A DNA stretch of 45,023 nucleotides, from assembly GCF_900155365.1 (NCBI RefSeq), contig NZ_LT699738.1, positions 1 to 45,023 of the forward strand. The letters are read 5' to 3'. The DNA comes from Collinsella bouchesdurhonensis (lineage in GTDB: Bacteria; Actinomycetota; Coriobacteriia; Coriobacteriales; Coriobacteriaceae). The position numbers and the translations under genes were made by a program. The notes below the pieces were generated by a model that was given only the letters and a program-made list of their open reading frames with translations, was not told the origin of the DNA and searched no databases. Shown here in pieces: positions 7,857 through 17,567 of the stretch; within the stretch, counting starts at the first letter, position 1; each line of letters begins with the position of its first letter.

Positions 7857-7947
7857 CGTACGTATATGTACGGTTTACAGATTGAGAGTAAACGTACGCA
7901 TCCGTACTGTCAATAGAATTGCGTACATTTGCGTACGCTGATAAGAT
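7857..7947. promoter_or_regulatory. Divergent xis and repressor promoters with three GTACG palindromes
   Basis: Leftward xis promoter: TTGACA (reverse strand of 7908-7913), 17 bp, TACTCT (7885-7890). Rightward repressor promoter: TTGCGT (7919-7924), 17 bp, TAAGAT (7942-7947). Three operator-like sites are seen: CGTACGTATATGTACG (7857-7872) downstream of the xis start, CGTACGCATCCGTAC (7893-7907) filling the xis spacer, and GCGTACATTTGCGTACGC (7921-7938) overlapping the repressor promoter. The arrangement predicts repression of xis-int and autoregulation of the XRE gene, like a prophage switch. Confidence 0.65.
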
Positions 7948-7978
7948 GTGCGGGTACGTAATTCCAGGAGGAGGGCGC

Positions 7979-8392
7979 ATGTCCGTAGGCGAGAACATAA
8001 GGCGGTACCGCAAGTTGCGCGGCATGACGCAGGCGCAGCTCGCCGAGGCGGTCGGTCTGACCGAGGGGGCCGTGCGCCATTACGAGAGCGGCATCCGCGC
8101 CGTCAAGCCCGAGCTGCTCGAGTCCATCTCCGCCGCGCTCGGCGTTTCCGTCAACGCCCTCAAGGATTACGGCGTCGAGACCGCGGGCGACCTCATGTCG
8201 CTGCTCGTGCGGCTCGAGGACTCCTTCGGCATCGTTCCCGCAGCCGACGGCTCGGGCCTCTCCCTGAACCCCAAGGCGCCGCACGCTCCCAAAGCCGCGA
8301 TGGCGATCGAGCTGTGGGCCGAGAAGCGCGCGCAGCTCGAGAACGGCGAGATCGACGCCGACGAATACGAGGGCTGGAAAGCCTCGCTGTAG
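7979..8392 (+). CDS. XRE-family repressor of the island
   Basis: A 137-residue protein with a Cro/C1-type helix-turn-helix at residues 4-60 (IRRYRKLRGMTQAQLAEAVGLTEGAVRHYESG). A 70-residue C-terminal part includes LWAEKRAQLENGEIDADEYEGWK, a common tail of element-borne XRE proteins. The ATG at 7979 follows AGGAGGAGG (7965-7973). It is divergent from xis-int and the GTACG palindromes lie in and around its own promoter, so I infer that it binds them and controls excision, and perhaps parA through the identical site at 885-900. No peptidase domain is present, so relief by self-cleavage is unlikely. Confidence 0.8.
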   Translation: MSVGENIRRYRKLRGMTQAQLAEAVGLTEGAVRHYESGIRAVKPELLESISAALGVSVNALKDYGVETAGDLMSLLVRLEDSFGIVPAADGSGLSLNPKAPHAPKAAMAIELWAEKRAQLENGEIDADEYEGWKASL

Positions 8393-8479
8393 CGGCTCCC
8401 CGCATTTCGCAACCAGCGCAACCGAATCAGGACGCCAGGCTAGGCGGTGAGCTCCGCCCGCTCCTGCGTCTGCTGAGTT

Positions 8480-9018
8480 TTTACTCCCCATTGCATGTCA
8501 AGGCATTTTCGGCGCTCCTGGGGAGTAAATGACGCGGTGGCTTATATGACGGCACGCGACAGCACGCCGCGGCATTTCCCCTGATTACTCCCGTTTTCCT
8601 TGAGACGGTGAGATTCTTTACTCCCCATTAACGACCTGGGGAAACGCCGTGCGGAGACCGCCGAAAAGCCTATTGAGTTCGATTTGAGTTTCACGGGCCC
8701 CGAAACGGCCTCGTTTCGTCCTCGGGGACAAAAACCGCGCGTCTACTCATTTGGGATGAATCCTTACTCCCATTCCTCCGAATACCGCCCAGTGCTTTGC
8801 CGTCTTGAAATACGGGGAGTAAATGGCGAAATCGCAGGTGAAAGGGAGTAAATAGGCAAAGAAAAAGCCTCCGTTCCAACATGGGAGCGGAGGCTAGATT
8901 ATCGTATTTACTCACCGCCGTCGCCGGTGGCTTTGCCATGACTGTCGTACGAAACGAAACTCAGCGGCACAGCGCGGCACTCAAAAATGCAGGTCAGAAC
9001 CCTATCGGCCTACTCCCA
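8480..9018. repeat. About ten copies of a TTTACTCCCC-type motif between repressor and guaA
   Basis: Forward copies: 8480-8492 and 8617-8629 (both TTTACTCCCCATT), 8585-8592 (TTACTCCC), 8764-8774 (TTACTCCCATT), 8907-8916 (TTTACTCACC) and 9011-9018 (TACTCCCA). Inverted copies: 8520-8531 (GGGGAGTAAATG), 8814-8826 (GGGGAGTAAATGG) and 8844-8856 (GGGAGTAAATAGG). A weaker forward match is CTACTCATTT near 8743. The last copy overlaps the guaA stop codon. The stretch has no gene. The motif is likely an arm-type integrase or accessory-protein site around the attachment site. Confidence 0.6.
8862..8894 (-). terminator. Intrinsic terminator downstream of guaA
   Basis: Reading leftward, GCCTCCG (from 8894) pairs with CGGAGGC (to 8867) and is followed by TTTTT. 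It lies 115 bases after the guaA stop, inside the motif-rich region, so it may be the native guaA terminator or one supplied by the island. Confidence 0.65.
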
Positions 9019-9026
9019 CTCAATCG
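9004..9026. other. Putative island attachment site at the guaA 3' end
   Basis: The end of guaA on its coding strand reads ATTGAGTGGGAGTAG. The heptamer GGGAGTA of this end is repeated in most of the nearby motif copies. A tyrosine integrase gene within 1.4 kb and the abrupt start of chromosomal genes make this the most likely crossover site. The partner site at the other end of the island is outside the window, so the core cannot be defined. Confidence 0.45.
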
Positions 9027-10608
9027 TCGCGGGCGGCTTGCTCGTGATGTCATAGCACACGCGGTTGGCACCCGGGACCTCGGCCACAATGCGACCAGAG
9101 ATCTTCGCCAGTACCTCGTAGGGAAGCTTGGCCCAGTCGGCGGTCATGGCGTCACTGGACTCCACGGCACGCAGGATGATCGGGCGCTGATAGGTACGCT
9201 CGTCTCCCATAACGCCAACAGACTTGATGTCGGGCAGCACCGCAAAGTATTGCCAGCAGCTGTGCTCGGAGTTGCGGTCGCCAGTCTCCTCAAAAAGCTT
9301 CTGGTTATACGCATCGAGCTCTTCGCGCACGATGGCGTCGGCGTTCTTCAAGATCTCGAGCTTCTCCTTGTCCACCGCACCGATAATGCGAATGGCAAGA
9401 CCCGGGCCCGGGAACGGCTGGCGGTACACAATATGCGCCGGCAGGCCAAGCGCCAAGCCAAGCGCGCGGACCTCGTCCTTAAAGAAGTGATCGAGCGGCT
9501 CGATAAGATCAAAGCTCACGCCCTCGGGGAACGGAATCAGATTGTGGTGGCTCTTGATGGTCGAGGCCTTGCCGCCCGTCTTGCGTGCACCGGACTCGAT
9601 GATGTCGGGGTAAATGGTGCCCTGGGCCAGGTACTTCACGGGTTTACCATCGGTCTCAAGCTGCTGAGCAACCGCGAAGAATTCCTTCCAGAACTGCGTA
9701 CCGATAATGCGACGCTTCTCCTCCGGCTCGGTCACGCCGGCCAGAAGCTCGGCATAGCGGTCCTCGGCATGGACGTGAACAAAGTCGACATCAAACTGCT
9801 TAGTGAAGACCTCCTCCACCTGTTCGGGCTCGCCCTTGCGCAACAGGCCGTGATTGATAAACACGCAAGTCATCTGCTTGCCGATAGCACGGGCACCAAG
9901 CGCTGCCACCACAGAGGAATCAACGCCGCCGGAAAGCGCCAGGATTACGCGGTCCTCGCCCACCTTCTCGCGGAACTCGTCCGTCATGGTCTCGACCAGA
10001 TTGTCCATAGACCAGTTCTCCTCAAGGCCGCAAATGCCAAAGAGGAAGTTCTTGAGAATCTGCTGACCGCACTCGGTATGCTTGACCTCGGGATGGAACT
10101 GCGTGGTATAGATTTTCTTCTCCACGTTCTCCATCGCCGCCACGGGGCACACGTCGGTCGAAGCAACCACGGTAAAGCCCTCGGGCACGTCCTGTACAGC
10201 ATCGAAGTGGCTCATCCACACCGTCTGGCTGGCAGGGGTGCCCTCAAACAGCTCACCGCCAGTAACATGCAGTTCGGCAGGACCGTACTCGCCCACCTCG
10301 GGATGGAACACAGTGCCGCCCAGCGTCACGGCCGTAATCTGGTGTCCATAGCAAAAGCCAAGGACCGGCACGCCCAGCTCAAATACGGCAGGATCGACAC
10401 GTGGAGCGTCCTCGGCGTTAACGGAAGCGGGACCGCCCGAAAGGATGATGGCAGAAGGAGCCATCTCGCGCACCTCGTCTGCTGTGATATCGCACGGCAC
10501 AATCTCGGAATACACATGCAGATCGCGCACACGGCGAGCGATGAGCTGGCCATACTGTGCGCCAAAGTCGAATACAAGGACCTTTTGGTCCGAGGTGTTT
10601 TTGGACAT
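9010..10608 (-). CDS. guaA: GMP synthase (glutamine-hydrolysing)
   Basis: A 532-residue enzyme that converts XMP, ATP and glutamine to GMP in the cytoplasm. The N-terminal class I glutamine amidotransferase domain has Cys86 (GFCYGHQ), His172 and Glu174 (FHPEV). The ATP pyrophosphatase domain has the PP-loop SGGVDSS at 226-232, followed by the dimerisation domain ending KPPATIEWE. The start is the ATG at 10608 (MSKNTSDQK) with AGAGGAG upstream; the open frame further upstream is antisense to asparaginase. Its 3' end is intact and appears to be reconstituted by, or to border, the integrated island. Diverges from the asparaginase gene. Confidence 0.97.
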   Translation of the reverse strand: MSKNTSDQKVLVFDFGAQYGQLIARRVRDLHVYSEIVPCDITADEVREMAPSAIILSGGPASVNAEDAPRVDPAVFELGVPVLGFCYGHQITAVTLGGTVFHPEVGEYGPAELHVTGGELFEGTPASQTVWMSHFDAVQDVPEGFTVVASTDVCPVAAMENVEKKIYTTQFHPEVKHTECGQQILKNFLFGICGLEENWSMDNLVETMTDEFREKVGEDRVILALSGGVDSSVVAALGARAIGKQMTCVFINHGLLRKGEPEQVEEVFTKQFDVDFVHVHAEDRYAELLAGVTEPEEKRRIIGTQFWKEFFAVAQQLETDGKPVKYLAQGTIYPDIIESGARKTGGKASTIKSHHNLIPFPEGVSFDLIEPLDHFFKDEVRALGLALGLPAHIVYRQPFPGPGLAIRIIGAVDKEKLEILKNADAIVREELDAYNQKLFEETGDRNSEHSCWQYFAVLPDIKSVGVMGDERTYQRPIILRAVESSDAMTADWAKLPYEVLAKISGRIVAEVPGANRVCYDITSKPPATIEWE

Positions 10609-10782
10609 AGGACTCCTCTTGTTCGGCAGAGGGGCAGCGGCTCCGCCCCATGGCTCTCTCAAGAATCTAATAATACACGCAACGTGGGCATTTACCGAAA
10701 AGTAACTCGTCTGTGCATCTCTTTTGCACGAAGGCTTAAACCTTATGCCACAATGGCCCCTGAGCGCACGGAAAGGATCGTC

Positions 10783-11820
10783 ATGAAGCGCATTTTGCTG
10801 ATCGCCACCGGAGGCACCATCGCCTCGTCGGAAGACGGAAACGGGCTCTCCCCCACCGTCACGGGAGAAGAACTCGCCCAGGCAGTGCCCGAGATTGCTC
10901 AGGTGGCGCACGTCGAGGTCGCTCAGCTTATGAACATCGATAGCACCAACATGCGCCCCAGTGATTGGCTGCGCATCGCTCGCGCCATCCACGACTCCTA
11001 CGACAGCTACGACGGCTTTGTGGTCCTTCATGGCACCGACACCATGGCGTACACCGCGGCGGCACTCTCCTACCTTATTCAAGAAAGCCCCAAGCCCATC
11101 GTGCTCACCGGCTCGCAAAAGCCCATGGAGAACCCCTTTACCGACGCCAAGCTCAACCTCTACCAAAGCCTGCTCTACGCCACCGACGATCGCTCTCGCG
11201 ATATCACGGTAGTCTTTGGCGGCGCTGTCATAGCCGGCACGCGCGCTCGTAAGCAGCGCACCATGAGCTTTAACGCATTCAAAAGCGTTAATTACCCCTC
11301 CCTCGCCTATGTGCGAAACGATCGCATCATCCGCAGCGGCGAGCATATGCTTGGCATTCGTCATAATGCCAAACGCGCACCGCACACCGAGCCTCGATTC
11401 TTCGATGCCCTTGACGAGGCGGTCTTTGCCCTCAAACTCACGCCCGGAATGAACCCGCGCATCTTCGAGGCGCTCAAAGCAAGCTACAACGCCGTTATTA
11501 TCGAAACCTTTGGCATCGGCGGCATCCCCGAGTACGAAAACGAGGACGGGCTCTCCTTTAAGCAGGCGATTTTTGACTGGGTCGACTCTGGGCGCACCGC
11601 CGTCATCACTACTCAAGTGCCGGAAGAAGGACTCGACTTGGGCGTCTACGAAGTTGGTCGCGCCTACGCCGAGCACCCCGGCATCCTGAAGGGCGACGAC
11701 ATGACCACCGAGGCACTCGTGGCTAAAACCATGTGGGCACGAGGCGTCTCAAGCGATCCCAAGACCGTCAAGGAGCTGTTTATGCAGCCCATCAACTTTG
11801 ATCGCATGGATTGGGATTAG
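10783..11820 (+). CDS. ansA: Type I L-asparaginase
   Basis: A 345-residue asparaginase that hydrolyses asparagine to aspartate and ammonia. Active-site motifs: GGTIAS with Thr12, and HGTDTMAYTA with Thr85 and Asp86. There is no signal peptide, so it is a cytoplasmic, type I (AnsA-like) enzyme of usual length. The ATG at 10783 has GAAAGGA upstream. It diverges from guaA across 174 bases that must hold both promoters. A role in nitrogen supply from asparagine is the family expectation; nothing in the context narrows it further. Confidence 0.93.
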   Translation: MKRILLIATGGTIASSEDGNGLSPTVTGEELAQAVPEIAQVAHVEVAQLMNIDSTNMRPSDWLRIARAIHDSYDSYDGFVVLHGTDTMAYTAAALSYLIQESPKPIVLTGSQKPMENPFTDAKLNLYQSLLYATDDRSRDITVVFGGAVIAGTRARKQRTMSFNAFKSVNYPSLAYVRNDRIIRSGEHMLGIRHNAKRAPHTEPRFFDALDEAVFALKLTPGMNPRIFEALKASYNAVIIETFGIGGIPEYENEDGLSFKQAIFDWVDSGRTAVITTQVPEEGLDLGVYEVGRAYAEHPGILKGDDMTTEALVAKTMWARGVSSDPKTVKELFMQPINFDRMDWD

Positions 11821-11913
11821 CCACCTTATTCACCAGTTTAATAGCCCCGTTGTTAATGCCTTTACAGCAGGTATGCCTCATAGCAATGTATAGTTTACTT
11901 GACAGATATATCC

Positions 11914-12162
11914 ATGCCCGCAACGACACTCGCAGGCATGGATACCTTTTTGCGCAAAACCCTTGGTCAAAACATCAAAGCGAGACGCGAGGAGCTTGGC
12001 CTGTCGAAGGTCGACCTGTGCATTGCTGCAGATATCCAGCGGCCCATCCTCGATCGCATCGAACAAGGACTTGGCAACATTAGGCTCGACACGCTACAAA
12101 GCCTGGCCGATGTTCTTAAAACCACTCCATCCGATTTGATTAAGGACCCAAACGAGCGATAA
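11914..12162 (+). CDS. Small XRE-type helix-turn-helix regulator
   Basis: An 82-residue protein that is nearly all one helix-turn-helix domain: LGQNIKARREELGLSKVDLCIAADIQRPILDRIEQGLGNIRLDTLQSLADVLKTTPSDLI. This resembles C1/Cro-like stand-alone regulators that control one or a few promoters. ATG 11914 (MPATT) is my choice; ATG 11938 would also keep the whole domain, and neither has a strong ribosome site. No obvious operator palindrome was seen. Its stop codon overlaps the terminator of the convergent gene. Target unknown. Confidence 0.7.
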   Translation: MPATTLAGMDTFLRKTLGQNIKARREELGLSKVDLCIAADIQRPILDRIEQGLGNIRLDTLQSLADVLKTTPSDLIKDPNER

Positions 12163-12188
12163 AAAAGCCAGCCCCAAAGGAGCTGGCT
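12160..12188 (-). terminator. Intrinsic terminator between XRE and DUF1648 genes
   Basis: AGCCAGC (12166-12172) pairs with GCTGGCT (12182-12188). On the minus strand a run of T follows, giving a terminator for the DUF1648 gene; the hairpin may also stop the short rightward XRE transcript. Confidence 0.7.
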
Positions 12189-12224
12189 CATTAGCATGCT
12201 AGCTGCTGGCGATTGACGTTACCC

Positions 12225-12608
12225 CTAGAAAACAAAGGGGCCGGCGATACCCGCCGAGACGCACATCAGGTACACGTTGGCAATGTTCAAAAGAACAGCA
12301 AGCACCAGGCCGGAGCGCACATTGCGCGTAAAGATCATGCGCGCCATAGCGTCCGACTCCGTATGCGCACGCGCCTGCTTCCTGCCGTAGGCAATCGACG
12401 CCAGGCTGAACACCAGCGCAAAGATAGGGGTAATCAAAAGCTCCCAGCGGCTTCCCCAACGCGTCACGGCGCCCGCCGCGTCATAGCGCATGGGAACCTG
12501 ATCGGCAAACTGCGGCAACACCACAGCGGCAACAATCAGCGGAACGAGGCCCAAGACCACCAGCACAATGGTCATAATCTTAGCTTTTTGTCCATACTCG
12601 TTAAGCAT
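12225..12608 (-). CDS. DUF1648/SdpI-like small membrane protein
   Basis: A 127-residue integral membrane protein. Hydrophobic segments are seen at about 10-32, 55-75 and 97-121. Between the first two lies the typical DUF1648 stretch VPMRYDAAGAVTRWGSRW, shared with the N-terminal part of SdpI-type immunity proteins. Those proteins protect Bacillus from a toxin; a short stand-alone version like this has no assigned function. The ATG at 12608 has AAAGGAG seven bases upstream. It follows ychF on the same strand by 48 bases and may be co-transcribed with it. Confidence 0.7.
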   Translation of the reverse strand: MLNEYGQKAKIMTIVLVVLGLVPLIVAAVVLPQFADQVPMRYDAAGAVTRWGSRWELLITPIFALVFSLASIAYGRKQARAHTESDAMARMIFTRNVRSGLVLAVLLNIANVYLMCVSAGIAGPFVF

Positions 12609-12656
12609 ACCGTCTGCTCCTTTGTCGTTGGCCAGGTAAGGGGCGAAGAGACATCA

Positions 12657-13733
12657 TTACACGTTGAAGCGGAAGTGCACCACGTCGCCGTCGGCCATAA
12701 TGTACTCTTTGCCCTCGATGCGCAGCTTGCCGGCAGCCTTCGCTCCCTGCTCGCCGCCAAGCTCGATGTAATCGTTATACGAGATGACCTCGGCCTTAAT
12801 GAAGCCGCGCTCAAAATCGGTGTGAATCACGCCGGCAGCCTGCGGAGCCGTTGCGCCCTTGCGCACCGTCCAGGCCTTGACCTCCATCTCGCCAGCGGTA
12901 AAGAAGCTCTGCAGGCCCAGCAGGTCGTAGGCAGCCTGCGCAAGCACATCCAGACCCGGCTGCTCAAGACCCAAGCTCTCCAGGTACTCGGCAGCCTCCT
13001 CTGCGTCGAGCTCAGAAAGCTCTGCCTCGACCTTGGCGCAGATGGGAATGGGCTTCACACCGTCAATAGGGTCAAAGTCGTCGCCGAGCATGTCCTCATC
13101 GACATTTGCCACGTAGAGAATCGGCTTCATCGTGAGCAGGAACAGGCCCTTGGCAGCAAGGCGCTCCTCGTCGGTCATTTCCATGGTGGCGGCACGGTTG
13201 CCGTCGTTAAGCCAATCGACCAGGCGCTTGGCGACCTCAAACTTAGGAGCCAGCTCCTTATCGCGCTTGGACTCCTTCTCCAACTTGGGCAGCTGCTTCT
13301 CGAGCGTGGAGAGGTCGGCCAAGATCAGCTCGGTCATGATAGTATCGGCGTCGGCCACGGGGTCCACGAACTCGCCCGTACGCCCCACCTCGCGCATGAC
13401 GTTGGGGTCCTTGAAGTAGCGCACGACCTCGCAGATAGCATCGGTCTCGCGAATGTTAGCCAAAAACTGGTTGCCCAGGCCCTCACCCTCGTTAGCGCCC
13501 TTGACCAGGCCTGCGATGTCCACAAACTCAACCGTAGCAGGCACAATGCGGCCAGGATTCACAATGTCGGCAAGCTTTTGCAGACGCGCATCGGGCACAT
13601 CGACAATACCCACGTTGGGATCAATCGTGGCAAAGGGGTAGTTGGCGGCAAGACCGCCCTTTTTGGTCAGCGCGGTAAAGAGCGTGGACTTGCCCACGTT
13701 GGGCAGGCCGACAATGCCGATAGACAGGGACAT
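12657..13733 (-). CDS. ychF: Ribosome-binding ATPase YchF (Obg family)
   Basis: A 358-residue P-loop NTPase of the Obg family that prefers ATP and binds ribosomes. The N-terminal G domain has GLPNVGKST (9-17), the glycine-rich [22 protein letters not shown] switch region, then a coiled-coil insertion and a C-terminal TGS-like domain ([28 protein letters not shown]). The start is the ATG at 13733 with GAAAGGA upstream; the open frame upstream of it is basic and lacks family sequence. Length is normal for the family. Confidence 0.95.
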   Translation of the reverse strand: MSLSIGIVGLPNVGKSTLFTALTKKGGLAANYPFATIDPNVGIVDVPDARLQKLADIVNPGRIVPATVEFVDIAGLVKGANEGEGLGNQFLANIRETDAICEVVRYFKDPNVMREVGRTGEFVDPVADADTIMTELILADLSTLEKQLPKLEKESKRDKELAPKFEVAKRLVDWLNDGNRAATMEMTDEERLAAKGLFLLTMKPILYVANVDEDMLGDDFDPIDGVKPIPICAKVEAELSELDAEEAAEYLESLGLEQPGLDVLAQAAYDLLGLQSFFTAGEMEVKAWTVRKGATAPQAAGVIHTDFERGFIKAEVISYNDYIELGGEQGAKAAGKLRIEGKEYIMADGDVVHFRFNV

Positions 13734-13837
13734 GGCTTTCCTTTTCTCATGCCGTCGCTGCGGCGACGGATTCTTGGTAACGAACCTACGATAGCAGTCT
13801 TTGACGCAGCGCGCCCGCAAGCGGGCACTTCGCACGT

Positions 13838-15100
13838 TTAATCTGCGAGTTTCTCAACCTGATCCAGGACCTTGGTGAGCTTCTTCTTGGCGTCGGCCTT
13901 CATCTTGGCCGCCTCCTCACGAGCCTTTGCGGCCTTAGCAGCCTTCTCCTCGGCCTCCGGATCGGGCACCACAAGTTCAGATCCCGGACACGCCACCATC
14001 TTGAGCGCATGGTTCTCGCACGCCTCGACGCACAGGCCGCATCCCACGCAATACTCCGGCTCGATGGTGAACTTGCCCGAGCCCACCAAGTCAGTAGCGT
14101 TTGTAGGGCACAAGTCAACGCAAGCGCCGCACATGGTGCACTTATCAAAATCGCACTGAGGGATGGATGCCTCGATATTATCGGCAAGCTCAGGGTGATC
14201 TTGCAGGGCAGAAAGCAGCAGCTGACGATTTTGAGTCAAGACGCGACGGCGCTTGAAATCGGTGGAGCCGCAGGCATTGTTGAGGGTGCGCTCAAGTTGC
14301 GTGATGCGGTCGCTATGAGCCTTGAGCTTCTGCGTTACCGAGGCCACAGCGGCGGCGGCAGGATTGAGCTTAGAAACGGTAAGGCCCGTCGTGCGCATCA
14401 TGTTGTCCATGAATTCCTTGCGCTCGTACTCACGGCGCTTCACGCATTTGAGGTCGCGCGCCTCCACCTCAAGGCCCAGGCCGGTTCCCGCCCATTCCTC
14501 GGCGGTGGCGATGGCATCGCTCAGCATCTCTTCGCCGGTCGTGGTCTTGCAGTGGTCGCAAATGCCAAGCGGCAGGTACACGCTCACATTGGAGTAATCG
14601 GCCAAAACGGCAAACCAAACCTCGGGTGTCACGTCGCCGATGCAGGCGAGCACGATCTCGTTCTCACGCGGACGGCGACGCAGTGCACGCGTGCACGTGA
14701 CATACGTCGTGGTGTGCGACGCCGCAGCGCCGGCAATCTTGTCGTACAGCTGTTTGGGTTTGATCTTGGGGGAGTTCATCGCCTCGGTGGGACATGCTGC
14801 CGCACACAGGCCGCACTTACGACAGATATCGAGGATGTCAATACCGCCGTCGTCAATATCAACCGCATTAACCGGGCAGGCAACCTTGCAGGCGTTGCAG
14901 CTGCTCCCCTCGTGAATGCAGGCAAGACAACGATTGGAATTGCCGCGCGGCTTTTCTTTATAGTCCGCAGGATTCCAATGATTCTCTTCCGACTCGATAC
15001 CCATCAGCGAATCGGAGATTCCGCCCAGTGGGTTCTTCAGAGCACCAAGCCCTTTGCTGATGTCGATGATATCGTCAAACAGGTCGTGTTGTTGAGCCAT
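13838..15100 (-). CDS. Multi-cluster 4Fe-4S ferredoxin-type protein of unknown partner
   Basis: A 420-residue cytoplasmic protein with two pairs of ferredoxin motifs. The N-terminal half has CLACIHEGSSCNACKVACP (from Cys58) and CRKCGLCAAACP (Cys93-Cys103). The C-terminal half has CTMCGACVDLCP and CVGCGLCVEACE. In between are further Cys-containing stretches (LACIGDV, GICDHCK) and a helical, Lys-rich end. It resembles iron-sulfur electron-transfer subunits of anaerobes but contains no flavin or molybdenum domain that I recognise. The ATG at 15100 has GGGAGGG about ten bases upstream. No redox partner gene is adjacent, so its electron donor and acceptor are unknown. Confidence 0.7.
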   Translation of the reverse strand: MAQQHDLFDDIIDISKGLGALKNPLGGISDSLMGIESEENHWNPADYKEKPRGNSNRCLACIHEGSSCNACKVACPVNAVDIDDGGIDILDICRKCGLCAAACPTEAMNSPKIKPKQLYDKIAGAAASHTTTYVTCTRALRRRPRENEIVLACIGDVTPEVWFAVLADYSNVSVYLPLGICDHCKTTTGEEMLSDAIATAEEWAGTGLGLEVEARDLKCVKRREYERKEFMDNMMRTTGLTVSKLNPAAAAVASVTQKLKAHSDRITQLERTLNNACGSTDFKRRRVLTQNRQLLLSALQDHPELADNIEASIPQCDFDKCTMCGACVDLCPTNATDLVGSGKFTIEPEYCVGCGLCVEACENHALKMVACPGSELVVPDPEAEEKAAKAAKAREEAAKMKADAKKKLTKVLDQVEKLAD

Positions 15101-15215
15101 ACCGTGGCTGCCCTCCCCTTTGGCAGTGCAAACAAGCAAGCTCCTATTTTACGCTACCCGCCGCGCCGCGTCAGGTACAGTGTCGAGGGCGAACACAGAA
15201 GACAAATGCCCTCAT

Positions 15216-15348
15216 CCCCGCGTCAACCACAGTAGCGCTTGGGGCCACGGGGCCGATGCGGCCACGTCCCTACAGCGCCCCCAAAGTCCCGCAAAGTTCG
15301 GCGCAGCCGAACGAGCGCCTGGGACGGGTCCCCCGCGTCAACCACAGT
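15216..15348. repeat. Direct repeat of an 18-base word
   Basis: CCCCGCGTCAACCACAGT occurs at 15216-15233 and again at 15331-15348, exactly 115 bases apart. Sequence between the copies is not clearly duplicated. The word may be part of a dispersed intergenic repeat. Confidence 0.65.
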
Positions 15349-15382
15349 TCCCCGCTCGCCCGATTTCAAGGGCGTAAACGCA

Positions 15383-15465
15383 GGAAGGCCCCGGGTTATT
15401 CTCCTGAGCGATTCCGCAGCCGCGAAGCGGCGAGGACCAGCGAAGGAGAAAACCCGGGGCCTTCC
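15383..15465. repeat. Long inverted repeat downstream of groEL
   Basis: Bases 15383-15397 are the exact reverse complement of 15451-15465. The pairing continues inward with one bulge (CTCCT with AGGAG), and an inner CCGC/GCGG hairpin sits near the centre. It starts 25 bases after the groEL stop. There is no T-tract on the leftward side, so it is either a weak terminator, an mRNA 3' stabiliser, or a REP-like repeat. Confidence 0.65.
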
Positions 15466-15489
15466 GATGGGAAGTCAAGCCCTTACGGC

Positions 15490-17130
<1,641 letters not shown>

Positions 17131-17209
17131 TTATTCCTCCAAAAGAAGTGACACCGCGCACGAACCCGAGTCATGACGGCGCGCGGTATAGATAAAATGT
17201 CCGAGAAAG

Positions 17210-17497
17210 CTACTCGACGACGGCGTAGATATCGTCGACACGCATCAGCAGGTAATCCTCGCCGTCGACCTTAACCTCGTTGCCACCAAACTTACCGTAG
17301 ATGACAACGTCGCCTTCCTTGACATCCATGGGGATGCGCTCGCCCTTATCGTTGACCTTACCGGCACCCACGGCGACGATGGTGCCGCGCTGGGGCTTTT
17401 CCTGAGCGTTACTGGCGATGTACAGACCAGAAGCGGTCTTCTGCTCGGCTGCGTCCGGCTTGATGAGAACGCGATCTGCAAGCGGCTTCAAAGACAT
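17210..17497 (-). CDS. groES: Co-chaperonin GroES
   Basis: A 95-residue GroES subunit, the lid of the GroEL chamber: PLADRVLIKPDAAEQKTASGLYI at the start, a mobile-loop region, GDVVIYGKFGGNEVKVDGEDYLLMRVDDIYAVVE at the end. The ATG at 17497 has AAAGGAGGA upstream; codons before it belong to the leader. It is the first gene of the groES-groEL operon. Confidence 0.97.
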   Translation of the reverse strand: MSLKPLADRVLIKPDAAEQKTASGLYIASNAQEKPQRGTIVAVGAGKVNDKGERIPMDVKEGDVVIYGKFGGNEVKVDGEDYLLMRVDDIYAVVE

Positions 17498-17567
17498 GCT
17501 TTGTTCCTCCTTTGTTGCCATGCGCCAAGACGTGCGCGATGGCCCTCTCTCGTTACGAACGGTATGA

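Larger units (their letters stand above)
1..9010. mobile_element. Integrated genomic island ending at the guaA 3' end (left end outside window)
   Basis: A tyrosine integrase, an excisionase, a divergent XRE repressor, a ParA-type ATPase and small ribbon-helix-helix proteins lie together and stop abruptly at the guaA stop codon. The 3' end of guaA is a known integration target for islands carrying tyrosine recombinases. The same 16-base palindrome, CGTACGTATATGTACG, occurs upstream of parA (885-900) and between xis and the repressor (7857-7872), which ties both halves to one element. No relaxase, coupling protein or replicase is visible, so transfer functions, if any, lie further left. Confidence 0.65.
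15101..15489. other. 389-base intergenic region with repeats
   Basis: No gene is supported. It holds two identical 18-base words (CCCCGCGTCAACCACAGT at 15216-15233 and 15331-15348), a small palindrome (GTTCGGC 15296-15302 with GCCGAAC 15306-15312) and the long inverted repeat 15383-15465 after groEL. Confidence 0.6.

Noticed and set aside
9010-11676. 888-codon leftward frame containing guaA
   Set aside because: The first 356 codons are antisense to asparaginase; GuaA starts at 10608 with a good ribosome site.
8881-11820. 979-codon rightward frame spanning guaA and asparaginase
   Set aside because: Only the part after ATG 10783 is asparaginase; the upstream part is antisense to guaA.
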